Below, one piece after another: positions 55,892 through 64,000 of a stretch of 64,000 nt of DNA. The DNA lies in NCBI RefSeq assembly GCF_000154825.1, contig NZ_DS560015.1:25052-89051 (forward strand), in the 5' to 3' direction. The notes beneath the pieces were generated by a model that was not told the DNA's origin, made no database searches, and saw only the letters and a list, made by a program, of their open reading frames with translations. Position 1 is the first letter of the stretch; every line of letters starts with the position of its first letter. Source of the DNA: Anaerofustis stercorihominis DSM 17244. Its GTDB lineage: Bacteria; Bacillota; Clostridia; Eubacteriales; Anaerofustaceae. Position numbers and translations under genes: made by a program.

Positions 55892-56893
55892 ATGAGTAAA
55901 ATATTAGCAACTCCAGCTGCTAGAGTCGCTGCAAAAGAAAAGAATATTGACCTTAGTACGGTTAAAGGAACCGGAAAACTTGGAGCGATTGTTTTAAAAG
56001 ATTTAGATAATGTGGCTGTTTTAATAGGAAAAGATAGAGGGCTTAAAGTTACGCCTGTTGCTAAGAATGCAATGAATTATTATGGTGTAAACTTAGATGA
56101 TGTAGCTCACGATGGAAATAAAGTTAAAAAAGAAAATGTTATAAGTACTGTGACAAGAATGTCAAAAGATGAAGTTGAAGCAGCTCCTGTAACACCGGCT
56201 ATGGAAGAAAAAGTTATTCCTTATAAGGGTATGAGAAAAGCCATCGGGGATAATATGATGACTTCTATTCAAGGTTCTCCGCAGGTATCTCACTTTGCGG
56301 ATATCGATACTACAGAATTTATGGATATATTTGAAAAAACCAAAGTTATATTTAAAGAAAAGTATAACAAAAAGATTACTGTTACCGATTTCTTGATTAA
56401 AGCAGTAAGTCTTACATTGCAAAAATGCCCTAAAGTCAATGCAAACTTTGACGGTAAAGAAATCCATAGAAGAGGTACTGTAAATATCGGTTTAGCGGTT
56501 GCTCAGGATGAAGGATTGGTCGTACCTGTATTTAACGGTGTTGAAAATAAGACTATTTTCGATATCTGTGATGAAAGAAGTGAGATCGTTCCTCAGGCTA
56601 GGGATAATAAGTTAAGCGGAAAATATTATAAAGGTGCTACGTTTACGATAAGCAATACCGGAAGAAGTGTAAATAATTTCTTTACACCTATTATAAATCC
56701 GGGTGAAGTTGCAATACTTGGCGTAGGCAGAACAGCTGAAATGCCTGCGGTTGTAAACGGAGAAATTGTAGTAAGGACCTTTACCGGTTTCAGTATTACA
56801 ATCGATCACAGAGTTTTAGACGGAATGGATGCTGTAAACTTCTTAAATACATTAAATGAAGTAATAAGCAATCCTATTAATATTTTATTATAA
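55892..56893 (+). CDS. 2-oxoacid dehydrogenase E2 core without a lipoyl domain
   Basis: 333 residues. Unusually there is no N-terminal lipoyl domain. The protein opens with a peripheral-subunit-binding-like segment (ATPAARVAAKEKNIDLSTVKG, in two runs, 6-27), a second related one near 50-85 (VTPVAKNAMNYYGVNLDDV), then the acyltransferase core with YKGMRKAIGDNMMTS and the catalytic DHRVLDGMDAVNF. It would form the E2 core that receives the acyl group, but must take its swinging arm from another chain; the E3 gene next to it encodes two lipoyl domains. Confidence 0.9.
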   Translation: MSKILATPAARVAAKEKNIDLSTVKGTGKLGAIVLKDLDNVAVLIGKDRGLKVTPVAKNAMNYYGVNLDDVAHDGNKVKKENVISTVTRMSKDEVEAAPVTPAMEEKVIPYKGMRKAIGDNMMTSIQGSPQVSHFADIDTTEFMDIFEKTKVIFKEKYNKKITVTDFLIKAVSLTLQKCPKVNANFDGKEIHRRGTVNIGLAVAQDEGLVVPVFNGVENKTIFDICDERSEIVPQARDNKLSGKYYKGATFTISNTGRSVNNFFTPIINPGEVAILGVGRTAEMPAVVNGEIVVRTFTGFSITIDHRVLDGMDAVNFLNTLNEVISNPINILL

Positions 56894-56914
56894 TATAGGA
56901 GAATTGATTAGAAT

Positions 56915-58954
56915 ATGGGAAAATATATGTTAATGCCAAAACTTGATATGTCTATGGAAGAAGGTCAAATTCTGAAATGGATGTGCAAAGTGGGCGATAA
57001 AACAAAAAGAGGCGATATTGTAGTCGAAGTGGAAACGGGAAAAGTTGCTCTTGAAGTAGATAATCCTACGGCTGACGGTACAGTACTTGCATTATATGTT
57101 GATGAAGGGGATGACGTTAAAGTCAATACTCCTATTATGTACATAGGTGAAGAAGGTGAAGTTCCTCCTACAAAAGAAGAAGCTTTAGGCGGCGGTGATA
57201 AATCGGAACCTAAAGAGGAAAAGAAAAAAGCGGCACCTAAAAAAGCAAAAGTTTCTTTAGATGATTTTAACGGTAAATTCATGTTGATGCCAAAACTTGA
57301 TATGTCTATGGAAGAAGGACAAATTCTAAAATGGATGTGTAAAGTGGGCGATGAAACAAAAAGAGGCGATATAGTCGTTGAAGTGGAAACCGGCAAGGTA
57401 GCCCTTGAAGTAGATAATCCTACAGCTGATGGCACTATCCTGGCTTTATATGCAGAAGAAGGTGAAGATGTCAAAGTTAACGAACCTATTATATTTATAG
57501 GTGAAAAAGGTTCGACTCCTCCTACAAAAGAAGAAGCTATGATAATCACTCATCCGGAACTTGCTGATGAAGCAGAGGATAGTGCAGAAGATGAAGTACC
57601 TTCAAATAAATATGATTACGATTTAGCTGTAATCGGTGCAGGTCCGGGCGGATATGTTTGTGCGATAAGAGCTGCTCAGCTTGGTGCTAAAGTTGTTATT
57701 TTCGAAAAAGAACATATCGGCGGCGTTTGTTTAAATAAAGGATGTATTCCTACAAAAGCGTTCGTTAAAAATGCAGAAGTTTTAAGAGAAGTTAAACACG
57801 CCGGTGAAATGGGTATTGAAGTTGAATCTTTCAAAACTAACTGGTCAAAGGTAATTGAAAGGAAAAACGGAGTTGTTTCCAAACTTACCGGAGGTGTAAG
57901 CGGATTATTAAAACGTCATAAAGTAGAAGTTATCATGGGTGAAGCAGTAATCAATACCGAACATGAAATTTTGGTAGGGGATAAATCATATGATGTAGAT
58001 AACATTGTAATCGCCTGCGGTAGTGATTCTGTTATGATACCTATTGAAAATGATAATAGTGTTAAAGTTTATGATTCTGAAGGGATGCTTAATATAGATA
58101 AACTTCCCGAAGATCTTGTAATAATCGGCGGCGGTGTTATCGGTGTTGAACTTGCGGGAATAATGAATGAGTTTGGTGTGCATGTAACTATAGTTGAAAT
58201 GCTTGACAGTATTTTGGCAATGGCTGATGATGATGTAATCCAAGTCGTTGATAAAGAACTTAGAAATCATGGAATAGATATAATAACGGGAGTAGGTGCA
58301 AGTAAACTTGCAGGAGGAAACGTTGTTTTATCCGACGGAAGAGAAATAAAAGCAGATGCTGTTCTTATGTCTGTTGGAAGAAAACCTGTTAAGGTTGCAA
58401 GTAATATAAATATTCTTGTAAGCGAAAGAGGATTTGTTGAAATAGACAATAAATTAAGAACGAGTGTAGATAATATTTATGCTATAGGAGATGTTACGGG
58501 TAAAGTAATGCTTGCACATACAGCCAGCAGACAAGGTATCGTTGTTGCTGAAGATTTGTATGGTGAAGGTGCAACAGTAGATTACAGCAGAATACCTTCC
58601 TGCGTATTTACTATTCCTGAAGTTGCTTGGATAGGTTTAAATGAAAAACAAGCAGAAGAACTTGGTATTCCTTATAAATCAAGCAAAATGCCTTTCGCAG
58701 GTGTAGGTAAAGCTCTGGCTATGAACGATACTACCGGTTTCGTTAAAGTAATCACAGATGAAAGATTTGATGAAATCATAGGTGTACATATCGTAGGGCT
58801 TAATGCATCGGATATAGTTGCACAGGGTGCGATAGCTATAGACTTGGAAGCTACCAGTGAAGAAATCGCAAATATTACTTTTGCACATCCAACCTTAAGT
58901 GAAGGTTTTATGGAAGCATGCGAAGGTATCAGCGGCAAAATGATTCACGGTTAA
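56915..58954 (+). CDS. Dihydrolipoamide dehydrogenase with two N-terminal lipoyl domains
   Basis: 679 residues. Two nearly identical lipoyl domains, residues 1-80 and 120-200, each with EVETGKVALEV; the lipoyl lysines are K43 and K161. They are joined by an Ala/Lys/Pro linker (about 92-112). From about 225 it is a normal E3: VIGAGPGGYVCAIRAAQLGA (FAD), the redox pair in GGVCLNKGCIPTKAF, IGGGVIGVELA (NAD) and HAHPTLSE-type FAHPTLSEG with the catalytic His. It both carries and reoxidises the lipoyl arm. It is the last gene of the operon. Confidence 0.95.
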   Translation: MGKYMLMPKLDMSMEEGQILKWMCKVGDKTKRGDIVVEVETGKVALEVDNPTADGTVLALYVDEGDDVKVNTPIMYIGEEGEVPPTKEEALGGGDKSEPKEEKKKAAPKKAKVSLDDFNGKFMLMPKLDMSMEEGQILKWMCKVGDETKRGDIVVEVETGKVALEVDNPTADGTILALYAEEGEDVKVNEPIIFIGEKGSTPPTKEEAMIITHPELADEAEDSAEDEVPSNKYDYDLAVIGAGPGGYVCAIRAAQLGAKVVIFEKEHIGGVCLNKGCIPTKAFVKNAEVLREVKHAGEMGIEVESFKTNWSKVIERKNGVVSKLTGGVSGLLKRHKVEVIMGEAVINTEHEILVGDKSYDVDNIVIACGSDSVMIPIENDNSVKVYDSEGMLNIDKLPEDLVIIGGGVIGVELAGIMNEFGVHVTIVEMLDSILAMADDDVIQVVDKELRNHGIDIITGVGASKLAGGNVVLSDGREIKADAVLMSVGRKPVKVASNINILVSERGFVEIDNKLRTSVDNIYAIGDVTGKVMLAHTASRQGIVVAEDLYGEGATVDYSRIPSCVFTIPEVAWIGLNEKQAEELGIPYKSSKMPFAGVGKALAMNDTTGFVKVITDERFDEIIGVHIVGLNASDIVAQGAIAIDLEATSEEIANITFAHPTLSEGFMEACEGISGKMIHG

Positions 58955-58981
58955 TTAAATAAGTAGTAGTTTTTCACAAAG

Positions 58982-59018
58982 AAACTCGTCTGGGTAAAAC
59001 CGGTCGGGTTTTTTTGTT
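58982..59018 (+). terminator. Terminator of the 2-oxoacid dehydrogenase operon
   Basis: AAACTCG / CGGGTTT outer stem with an inner CTGG/CCGG pairing and a seven-T run. Confidence 0.8.
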
Positions 59019-59075
59019 GACTTTGTAATAATAATTCTTTAAACTTAGAACAAAGTAAAATTATCAGGAGTTATT

Positions 59076-59510
59076 ATGAAGTTACTTATTGAGCAGTCTC
59101 TCGATATAAAGGAACCCGAGATAACAATAAAATGCGGGCTTATGGATGAAAGACTGAAAAAATTGATTGAACAGATAAGATTATATTCTTTTTCCGTAAT
59201 GGGCTTTAAAGACGGCAGCAGGTCGGCTATTGCACTTGAAAATATTTATTATTTCGAATCTGTGGATAATAAGACATTTTTATATACATCTAATGAGGTA
59301 TACGAATGCGATAAGAAGCTTTATGAATTGGAGGAAAGTTTAAAGCAGACTTCATTTGTAAGGGTGAGTAAAAAATGTATTCTAAACTCTAATTGTATAA
59401 AAAAGGTAAGACCTCAGCTCAGTGGAAGAATAGAAGCAATTTTAGATAATGACGAACATGTGATAGTATCCAAACATTATACCAAAGATTTTAAAGAGAA
59501 ATTTATATAG
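59076..59510 (+). CDS. LytTR family transcriptional regulator
   Basis: 144 residues, a stand-alone LytTR DNA-binding domain: IALENIYYFESVDNKTFLYTS, YELEESLKQTSFVRVSKKCILNSNCIKKVRPQLSGR and a short N-terminal extension with no receiver domain. Such proteins (as in LytTR-DUF3021 pairs) bind spaced direct repeats and are often held at the membrane by a small inhibitor encoded next to them. The inhibitor candidate is the DUF3021 gene 14 nt downstream. GGAG precedes the ATG. Confidence 0.9.
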   Translation: MKLLIEQSLDIKEPEITIKCGLMDERLKKLIEQIRLYSFSVMGFKDGSRSAIALENIYYFESVDNKTFLYTSNEVYECDKKLYELEESLKQTSFVRVSKKCILNSNCIKKVRPQLSGRIEAILDNDEHVIVSKHYTKDFKEKFI

Positions 59511-59524
59511 CAGGAGATAAGAGA

Positions 59525-59947
59525 ATGAAAAAATTAATAACTATATGTTCGACAAGTTTTACTGTTGTAATGTTACTCACTACTTTGCTGGTTGGTACAG
59601 ATATGTCTCCGAATATAAATAGACTTATTATACTGCAGTTGTTTTTGATGTCACTTACCATTTCGATTTTATTGGTGTTGCTTGATAAGTTGGAAGATAA
59701 AATTGGTGAATACTACGAAAGTAATTTAATAAGAGGTATATTAAGCAGGATAATAATATGTTATTTTGTTGTATTTTTCGAAGGAATATACTTTAAAATG
59801 TTTGACTTTTCTCTTCATTCGCTCCTTTCCATAAGTCCTATAGTGCTAATAGCATTTATAGTTACTTATATAGTTTCTTATATGATTTGTTATAAAGAAA
59901 CGGAGGAGATAAATGAGGTTATAAAAAGAAAAAAGGATATTAAATAA
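59525..59947 (+). CDS. DUF3021 family membrane protein, probable inhibitor of the LytTR regulator
   Basis: 140 residues with four membrane helices (about 5-25, 38-55, 70-95 and 100-125) and a charged C-terminus, the layout of DUF3021. The family nearly always follows a LytTR gene, as here, and several members are known to sequester their partner. It is 14 nt after the LytTR stop and followed by a terminator. Confidence 0.82.
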   Translation: MKKLITICSTSFTVVMLLTTLLVGTDMSPNINRLIILQLFLMSLTISILLVLLDKLEDKIGEYYESNLIRGILSRIIICYFVVFFEGIYFKMFDFSLHSLLSISPIVLIAFIVTYIVSYMICYKETEEINEVIKRKKDIK

Positions 59948-59953
59948 TCATAT

Positions 59954-59990
59954 TAAAAAGGCTGATGATCTTGTCAGTCTTTTTATTTTG
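59954..59990 (+). terminator. Terminator after the DUF3021 gene
   Basis: AAAAAGGCTGA / TCAGTCTTTTT with one wobble pair, an 8-nt loop and a T-run. Confidence 0.8.
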
Positions 59991-59997
59991 GTTTTTT

Positions 59998-60023
59998 GTC
60001 ATCTTATACCTCATAAAAGTCAT
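59998..60023 (+). promoter_or_regulatory. Candidate LytTR direct repeats ahead of the ABC-2 operon
   Basis: GTCATCTTATA occurs at 59998 and again at 60019, 21 bp apart, about two helical turns, as LytTR dimers require. A third GTCAT is at 60051. A promoter TTGTAA-N16-TATTCT lies just after (about 60040-60067), so the repeats sit where an activator would bind. Confidence 0.5.
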
Positions 60024-60087
60024 CTTATATTCAACTGTATTGTAATTTAAGTCATTTTTGATATTCTTAAACCTATGGAGGGAAAAA

Positions 60088-61005
60088 ATGACAGAAAAAA
60101 TAATTGAAGTTAATGGACTTAAGAAAAGTTTTAATGATATCGAAGCTGTTAAAGGAATAGATTTTTTTGTTAAGAAAGGACAGCTATTTTCATTTCTCGG
60201 TCCCAATGGAGCGGGAAAGTCAACGACGATAAAAATTTTATGTACTCTTCTCGATAAAAACGACGGAGATGTTTTTATCGACGGATTTAAATTAGGTAAT
60301 GATGATAATGAGATAAGAAAGCATATCGGAGTGGTCTTTCAGGATAGTGTGCTTGATGATTTGCTTACGGTAAAAGAAAATCTTATGACGAGAGGAAAAT
60401 TTTATGAGCTCACAAAAGAGGAGCTTAATAATAAAGTAGATGAAGTAAACAAAATATGCGAGCTTGGAGAATTTATAAATCGGCCTTACGGTAAATTATC
60501 GGGAGGTCAGAGACGAAGAGCGGATATAGCAAGAGCACTTATAAATACACCTGAAATACTGTTCTTGGATGAACCTACAACGGGACTTGACCCAAAGACA
60601 AAAGACAGCGTATGGAATATGATTTTAAAACTCCAAAAAGAAATAAATATGACTATATTTCTAACTACTCATTATATGGAGGAAGCGAGCCTGAGCGATT
60701 ATATAACGATAATAGACCATGGTGAAGTCGTTGCCGAAGGAACGCCTTATGCCCTTAGAGATAAATACAGTAAGGATAAATTAAGGATAAAACCTAAGAA
60801 CACGGAGTCTTTAATAGATATATTAGACAGCAATGTATTAGATTATAAAGAAGATAACGATGTTATTGTTATATATTTAAATGACACACTTGAGGCTATC
60901 GAGATAATTAATAAGATAAAAGATGTTATTTCAAGTTTTGAAGTGATTCATGGTTCGATGAATGATGTATTTTTAAATATAACGGGAGGTGAACTTAATG
61001 ATTAA
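60088..61005 (+). CDS. ABC-2 type transporter ATPase subunit
   Basis: 305 residues from ATG at 60088 (GGAGGG 6 nt ahead); a TTG 30 nt upstream is rejected because it precedes that site. Walker A GPNGAGKSTT, Q-loop VFQDSVLDDLL, signature LSGGQRRR, Walker B ILFLDEPTTGLD and switch His TTHYMEEA. The C-terminal domain is that of the DrrA/drug-export group. It drives the permease encoded by the next gene, overlapping by 8 nt. Confidence 0.95.
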   Translation: MTEKIIEVNGLKKSFNDIEAVKGIDFFVKKGQLFSFLGPNGAGKSTTIKILCTLLDKNDGDVFIDGFKLGNDDNEIRKHIGVVFQDSVLDDLLTVKENLMTRGKFYELTKEELNNKVDEVNKICELGEFINRPYGKLSGGQRRRADIARALINTPEILFLDEPTTGLDPKTKDSVWNMILKLQKEINMTIFLTTHYMEEASLSDYITIIDHGEVVAEGTPYALRDKYSKDKLRIKPKNTESLIDILDSNVLDYKEDNDVIVIYLNDTLEAIEIINKIKDVISSFEVIHGSMNDVFLNITGGELND

Positions 61006-61864
61006 TATCGCAAAGAGAAATTTAAAGATATATTTCAGACAAAAGAGCACCGTCTTTTTTTCGCTTATGAGTGTATTTATAATCATTTTGTTATATGTTT
61101 TATTCCTTGGAAAGAATTTGACTTCTTCTTTAGATGCTAATGGGATTAACGGAGTAGAAAATTTAGTCAATAGTTGGGTAATGGCAGGTATAATATCCGT
61201 TGCTTCCATTACTACCACTATGGGAGCTTTTAATGTAATGGTAGAGGATAGAGTAAAAAATTTGAGTAAAGATTTTTTCTCTTCACCAATAAAAAAGGTA
61301 ACTATTGTAGGCGGTTATGTGCTTAGTTCTTATATAGTTGGTTTTATAATGAGTGTCATAACTTTTATAGCCGCGGAGGTATATATTTCTATTTCCGGTG
61401 GAGAAATTTTAAGTTTTACTTCTGTACTAAAAGTTCTCGGGATAATACTCATATCCGTATTTATGTCCAGTTCTTTGGTATTCTTTATTGTAAGCTTCTT
61501 TTACAGTCAGGGTGCATTTTCCACCGCAAGTACGATTATCGGAACACTTATCGGTTTTGTGACAGGTATTTACTTTCCTATTTCGGTATTGTCAAATTCC
61601 ATGCAGTGGTTGATAAAACTATTTCCTTTATCACACTCGGCAGCTCTTTTAAGGCAAGTCATGATGACCGAACCCATTAGGATATCTTTTGAAAATGCAG
61701 GTATATTAAGGGTAAACGAATTTAAAGAATCTATGGGGATAATCCTTAAATTCGGTGATTATACATTGACACCTGCCATGCATATTTTGATTTTACTTGT
61801 TGTGGGGATAATATTTTTTATTTTAGCTGTGCTTAATATATCGAGAAAAAGTAAAAGAGTATAA
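60998..61864 (+). CDS. ABC-2 type transporter permease
   Basis: 288 residues from ATG at 60998; a GTG at 60989 overlaps the GGGAGGTG ribosome site itself and is rejected. Six membrane helices, a large first outer loop and the ABC-2 signature region (SVLSNSMQWLIKLFPLSHSAALLRQVMM). With the ATPase it exports a drug, lipid or peptide; the substrate is unknown. Control by the LytTR/DUF3021 pair just upstream is likely. Confidence 0.93.
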   Translation: MINIAKRNLKIYFRQKSTVFFSLMSVFIIILLYVLFLGKNLTSSLDANGINGVENLVNSWVMAGIISVASITTTMGAFNVMVEDRVKNLSKDFFSSPIKKVTIVGGYVLSSYIVGFIMSVITFIAAEVYISISGGEILSFTSVLKVLGIILISVFMSSSLVFFIVSFFYSQGAFSTASTIIGTLIGFVTGIYFPISVLSNSMQWLIKLFPLSHSAALLRQVMMTEPIRISFENAGILRVNEFKESMGIILKFGDYTLTPAMHILILLVVGIIFFILAVLNISRKSKRV

Positions 61865-61878
61865 TTTTTATTATTTAT

Positions 61879-61914
61879 AAAAGACTAACTTATAGATATG
61901 ATTTAGTCTTTTTT
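61879..61914 (+). terminator. Terminator of the ABC-2 operon
   Basis: AAAAGACTAA / TTAGTCTTTT with a 14-nt loop and a T-run. Confidence 0.8.
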
Positions 61915-61980
61915 ATTTATTAAATATGAAAGTAAAAACAAGCTATACTGGTAAAAAGAGTAAATAAAAATACTTAAATA

Positions 61981-62009
61981 TTGATAAAACCATTAAAATG
62001 TGTTAATAT
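61981..62009 (+). promoter_or_regulatory. Promoter of the leucine-rich repeat gene
   Basis: TTGATA (61981-61986), 17-bp spacer, TAATAT (62004-62009), 61 nt before the start codon. Confidence 0.65.
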
Positions 62010-62070
62010 TTCAGTGTATAGAAGAGGTTAAAATCTAATATATAAAGCATTAGATAGGAGATATTTAACG

Positions 62071-64000
62071 ATGTGTAAAATTGATAAAGCTGAAGCTATG
62101 AACGTAAGCGAATATATCGTAGCCTCAGATGTAAAAGTAATAGAGGAGAGAGCTTTTAAAGGTTTTAAGAACCTTAAAAAAGTAGTGATTTCGGAAGGTG
62201 TAACGGTAATAGGCAACAGAGCATTTGACGGATGCAGCAATCTTGAAGAAGTTGTCTTACCAAGCAGTCTGAAAATAATAGGTAACTATTCGTTTAAAGA
62301 ATGTACAAATTTAAAGAAGATCAATTTCCCTGAAGGGCTGGAAAAGATAGGAAATATTGCATTCTATAATTGTAAATCCCTTGAAGATATAGTAATACCG
62401 AAAAGCATGGACAGTATAGGTTATTATGTATTCTACGGATGTTCGGGGCTTAGAAGTGTAAAAATCCCTGACAGTGTTAAGGACATTGATTTATTTGCAT
62501 TCTATAAATGTGCTTCACTTAAAGACCTTAAACTTCCGGACAGTATAGAAAGTATAGGTGCTTATTCTTTTTCTAACTGTACGGGACTTTGTACATTGAC
62601 TCTTCCTAAGAGTCTTACAAATATAGGTATATGTGCCTTTGACGGATGTACGCATTTGGAAGAGATCATTATTCCTGAAAGCCTTACAAATATAAGTGAT
62701 TATGCTTTTGACGGAGCTATAGGTCTTAAAAGACTTAATATCCCTAAGACTATAGAATGTATCGGAGCATATGTATTTGCCAATTGTTCCAGCCTTGAAT
62801 GTATCAATGTAGATAAAGACAATAAGTTTTACTCGAGTGAAAACGGAGTATTATACAATAAAGACCAGACTAAACTTCTTTGCTGTCCGGGCGGTAAAGA
62901 CGAAGTCAATATACTTGATAGCGTAACCGCAATAGGGGACAGAGCTTTCTTAGGATGCGGTAACCTTGAAAATGTTGAACTTTCCGATAATATCAAGAGC
63001 ATCGGTAATTCTGCCTTTGACGGATGTAAATCTTTGGAAGAAATCAAAATTCCGGACAGTGTCGTAAGTATAGGTGCGGGAGCATTCGATGGATGCAGAC
63101 ACCTTACTGATATCGTAATTCCTAACAGTGTTGAAACCATTAAGAGAAGCGTATTCAATGGCTGTTGGAGACTGGAATCCATCACGGTACCGTTTGTAGG
63201 AAGCAGTGAAGATGATAATACGTATCTCGGATATTTCTTCGGTGCAAGTTCGTATTACGAAAATGGTTCTATCGTACCTGCTTCACTTAAAGAGGTTACC
63301 GTTACAAAATCAAATATAGATGATTATGCTTTCTTCCTATGTTCTGATTTAAAGAAAATCAATATAGGTGACGAAGTTGAAAGTATCGGAAGACTTGCTT
63401 TCCATAGGTGTACTTCACTTAAAGAAATTTATATACCAAAGAATGTAGTAAATATTGATATTGAAGTATTCTCCGGATGTAAAAACTTAGAAAAAATATT
63501 AGTAGACGAAGAAAATGAATACTACTCAAGTGAAGGAAGTATTTTATACGATAAAGAAAAAACTATTGTAGTTTGCTGTTCTGCGGGAAAAGGTTCTGTT
63601 ATTGTTCCGGAAGGTGTTAAGAAGATTGAAAACAGAGCATTCAGTTACTGTGATAAAATTACTAATCTTGCTCTTCCAAACACGGTTAAAGAAATCGGAG
63701 AAGAGGCATTCTTCGGATGTAAAAACCTATCTCAATTAGTAGTTCCTAATAACGTTACTACCATAAGAGATTATACTTTCGCAGGATTTTCCGGACTTAA
63801 GAGCATTACTATACCAAACAGTGTGTCAAGTATAGGTAATTATGCTTTTGACGGATGTTCGAAACTTGAATATATCACTCTTCCAAACAGTGTCGATATT
63901 ATCGGTACAGGGGCATTCAATGACTGTTCTAATTTAAAAGACTTTATTATCCCTGAAAGTGTTAAAACAATATCAGGATTTGCTTTTTATGACTGTGTAA
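62071..64000 (+). CDS. BspA-type leucine-rich repeat protein, cut by the window end
   Basis: At least 643 residues, open at the window edge, so it is missing from ORF lists that need a stop codon. Start ATG at 62071 with TAGGAG ahead. It consists of about two dozen 23-residue BspA/TpLRR (LRR_5) repeats of the form IGxxAFxGCxxLxxIxIPxSV. Two blocks break the pattern, each reading YSSE(N/G)..LY.K..T...CC..GK (about 62820-62900 and 63520-63590). There is no signal peptide or membrane helix at the N-terminus, which is odd for a surface LRR protein. BspA proteins bind host or matrix proteins; cytosolic or intracellular LRR functions are also possible here. Confidence 0.9.
   Translation, partial: MCKIDKAEAMNVSEYIVASDVKVIEERAFKGFKNLKKVVISEGVTVIGNRAFDGCSNLEEVVLPSSLKIIGNYSFKECTNLKKINFPEGLEKIGNIAFYNCKSLEDIVIPKSMDSIGYYVFYGCSGLRSVKIPDSVKDIDLFAFYKCASLKDLKLPDSIESIGAYSFSNCTGLCTLTLPKSLTNIGICAFDGCTHLEEIIIPESLTNISDYAFDGAIGLKRLNIPKTIECIGAYVFANCSSLECINVDKDNKFYSSENGVLYNKDQTKLLCCPGGKDEVNILDSVTAIGDRAFLGCGNLENVELSDNIKSIGNSAFDGCKSLEEIKIPDSVVSIGAGAFDGCRHLTDIVIPNSVETIKRSVFNGCWRLESITVPFVGSSEDDNTYLGYFFGASSYYENGSIVPASLKEVTVTKSNIDDYAFFLCSDLKKINIGDEVESIGRLAFHRCTSLKEIYIPKNVVNIDIEVFSGCKNLEKILVDEENEYYSSEGSILYDKEKTIVVCCSAGKGSVIVPEGVKKIENRAFSYCDKITNLALPNTVKEIGEEAFFGCKNLSQLVVPNNVTTIRDYTFAGFSGLKSITIPNSVSSIGNYAFDGCSKLEYITLPNSVDIIGTGAFNDCSNLKDFIIPESVKTISGFAFYDCV

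Overview
The window reads as a low-GC, endospore-forming anaerobe of the class Clostridia (Bacillota). The support is an AT-rich sequence with strong Shine-Dalgarno sites, a bofC-like/sleB/ypeB germination-sporulation cluster, a rubredoxin-like/glutamate-synthase-like flavoprotein, tandem feoA-feoB genes, a class I RNase P RNA of firmicute type and BspA-type leucine-rich repeats. Family-level assignment (something near Peptostreptococcaceae or Tissierellia) is only a guess.

Layout. 1-3006: the 3' part of an rRNA operon (23S, truncated at its 5' end by the window edge, then 5S). 3090-10078 (minus strand): a very AT-rich five-gene surface-polysaccharide island. It holds a LicD-type transferase with a huge C-terminal extension, an orphan small protein, an acetolactate-synthase-like ThDP enzyme, a short-chain dehydrogenase, and a TagD-like cytidylyltransferase fused to a degenerate Gfo/Idh/MocA-like domain. 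10363-19639: housekeeping (PHP hydrolase, DUF3781, YigZ/IMPACT, a PAS protein, ruvA-ruvB-queA, an aminotransferase, purB, rsfS, gltX). 19809-25816: a threonine-aldolase-like enzyme with a long acidic tail, DUF1836, two DegV proteins (the first lacks a normal start codon), a MerR/TipAS regulator, GIY-YIG and GNAT proteins. 25830-28725 (minus): cysteine/homocysteine synthesis (cysK, metY) behind an Rrf2-family regulator. 28912-34804: iron uptake (feoA, feoA, feoB, a Cys-rich FeoB partner), a Fur/PerR regulator and a rubredoxin-glutamate synthase fusion. 34830-43396: ZIP transporter, HtrA protease, two-component system, yebC, then bofC-like/sleB/ypeB. 43437-43775: rnpB. 43904-52362: an ABC exporter, a GDPD-thioesterase fusion, an RND efflux protein and a MATE efflux protein. 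52705-58954: a SorC regulator divergent from a four-gene 2-oxoacid (pyruvate/acetoin) dehydrogenase operon. 59076-61864: a LytTR regulator, DUF3021 and an ABC-2 transporter. 62071-end: the start of a large BspA-like leucine-rich repeat protein.

The most striking regulatory structure is the leader of the MATE gene (52386-52659, minus strand). A consensus promoter is followed by a 25-codon leader ORF and six RNA segments that can pair in the chain 1:2, 2:3, 3:4, 4:5, 5:6, where 5:6 is an intrinsic terminator just before the MATE ribosome-binding site. That is the full logic of ribosome-mediated transcription attenuation, and it predicts that the pump is induced when ribosomes stall on the leader peptide. 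The most striking gene cluster is the LicD/ThDP/SDR/cytidylyltransferase island, which looks like a pathway for an unusual CDP-activated surface decoration. All coordinates and pairings were read by eye; no database search or folding program was run.
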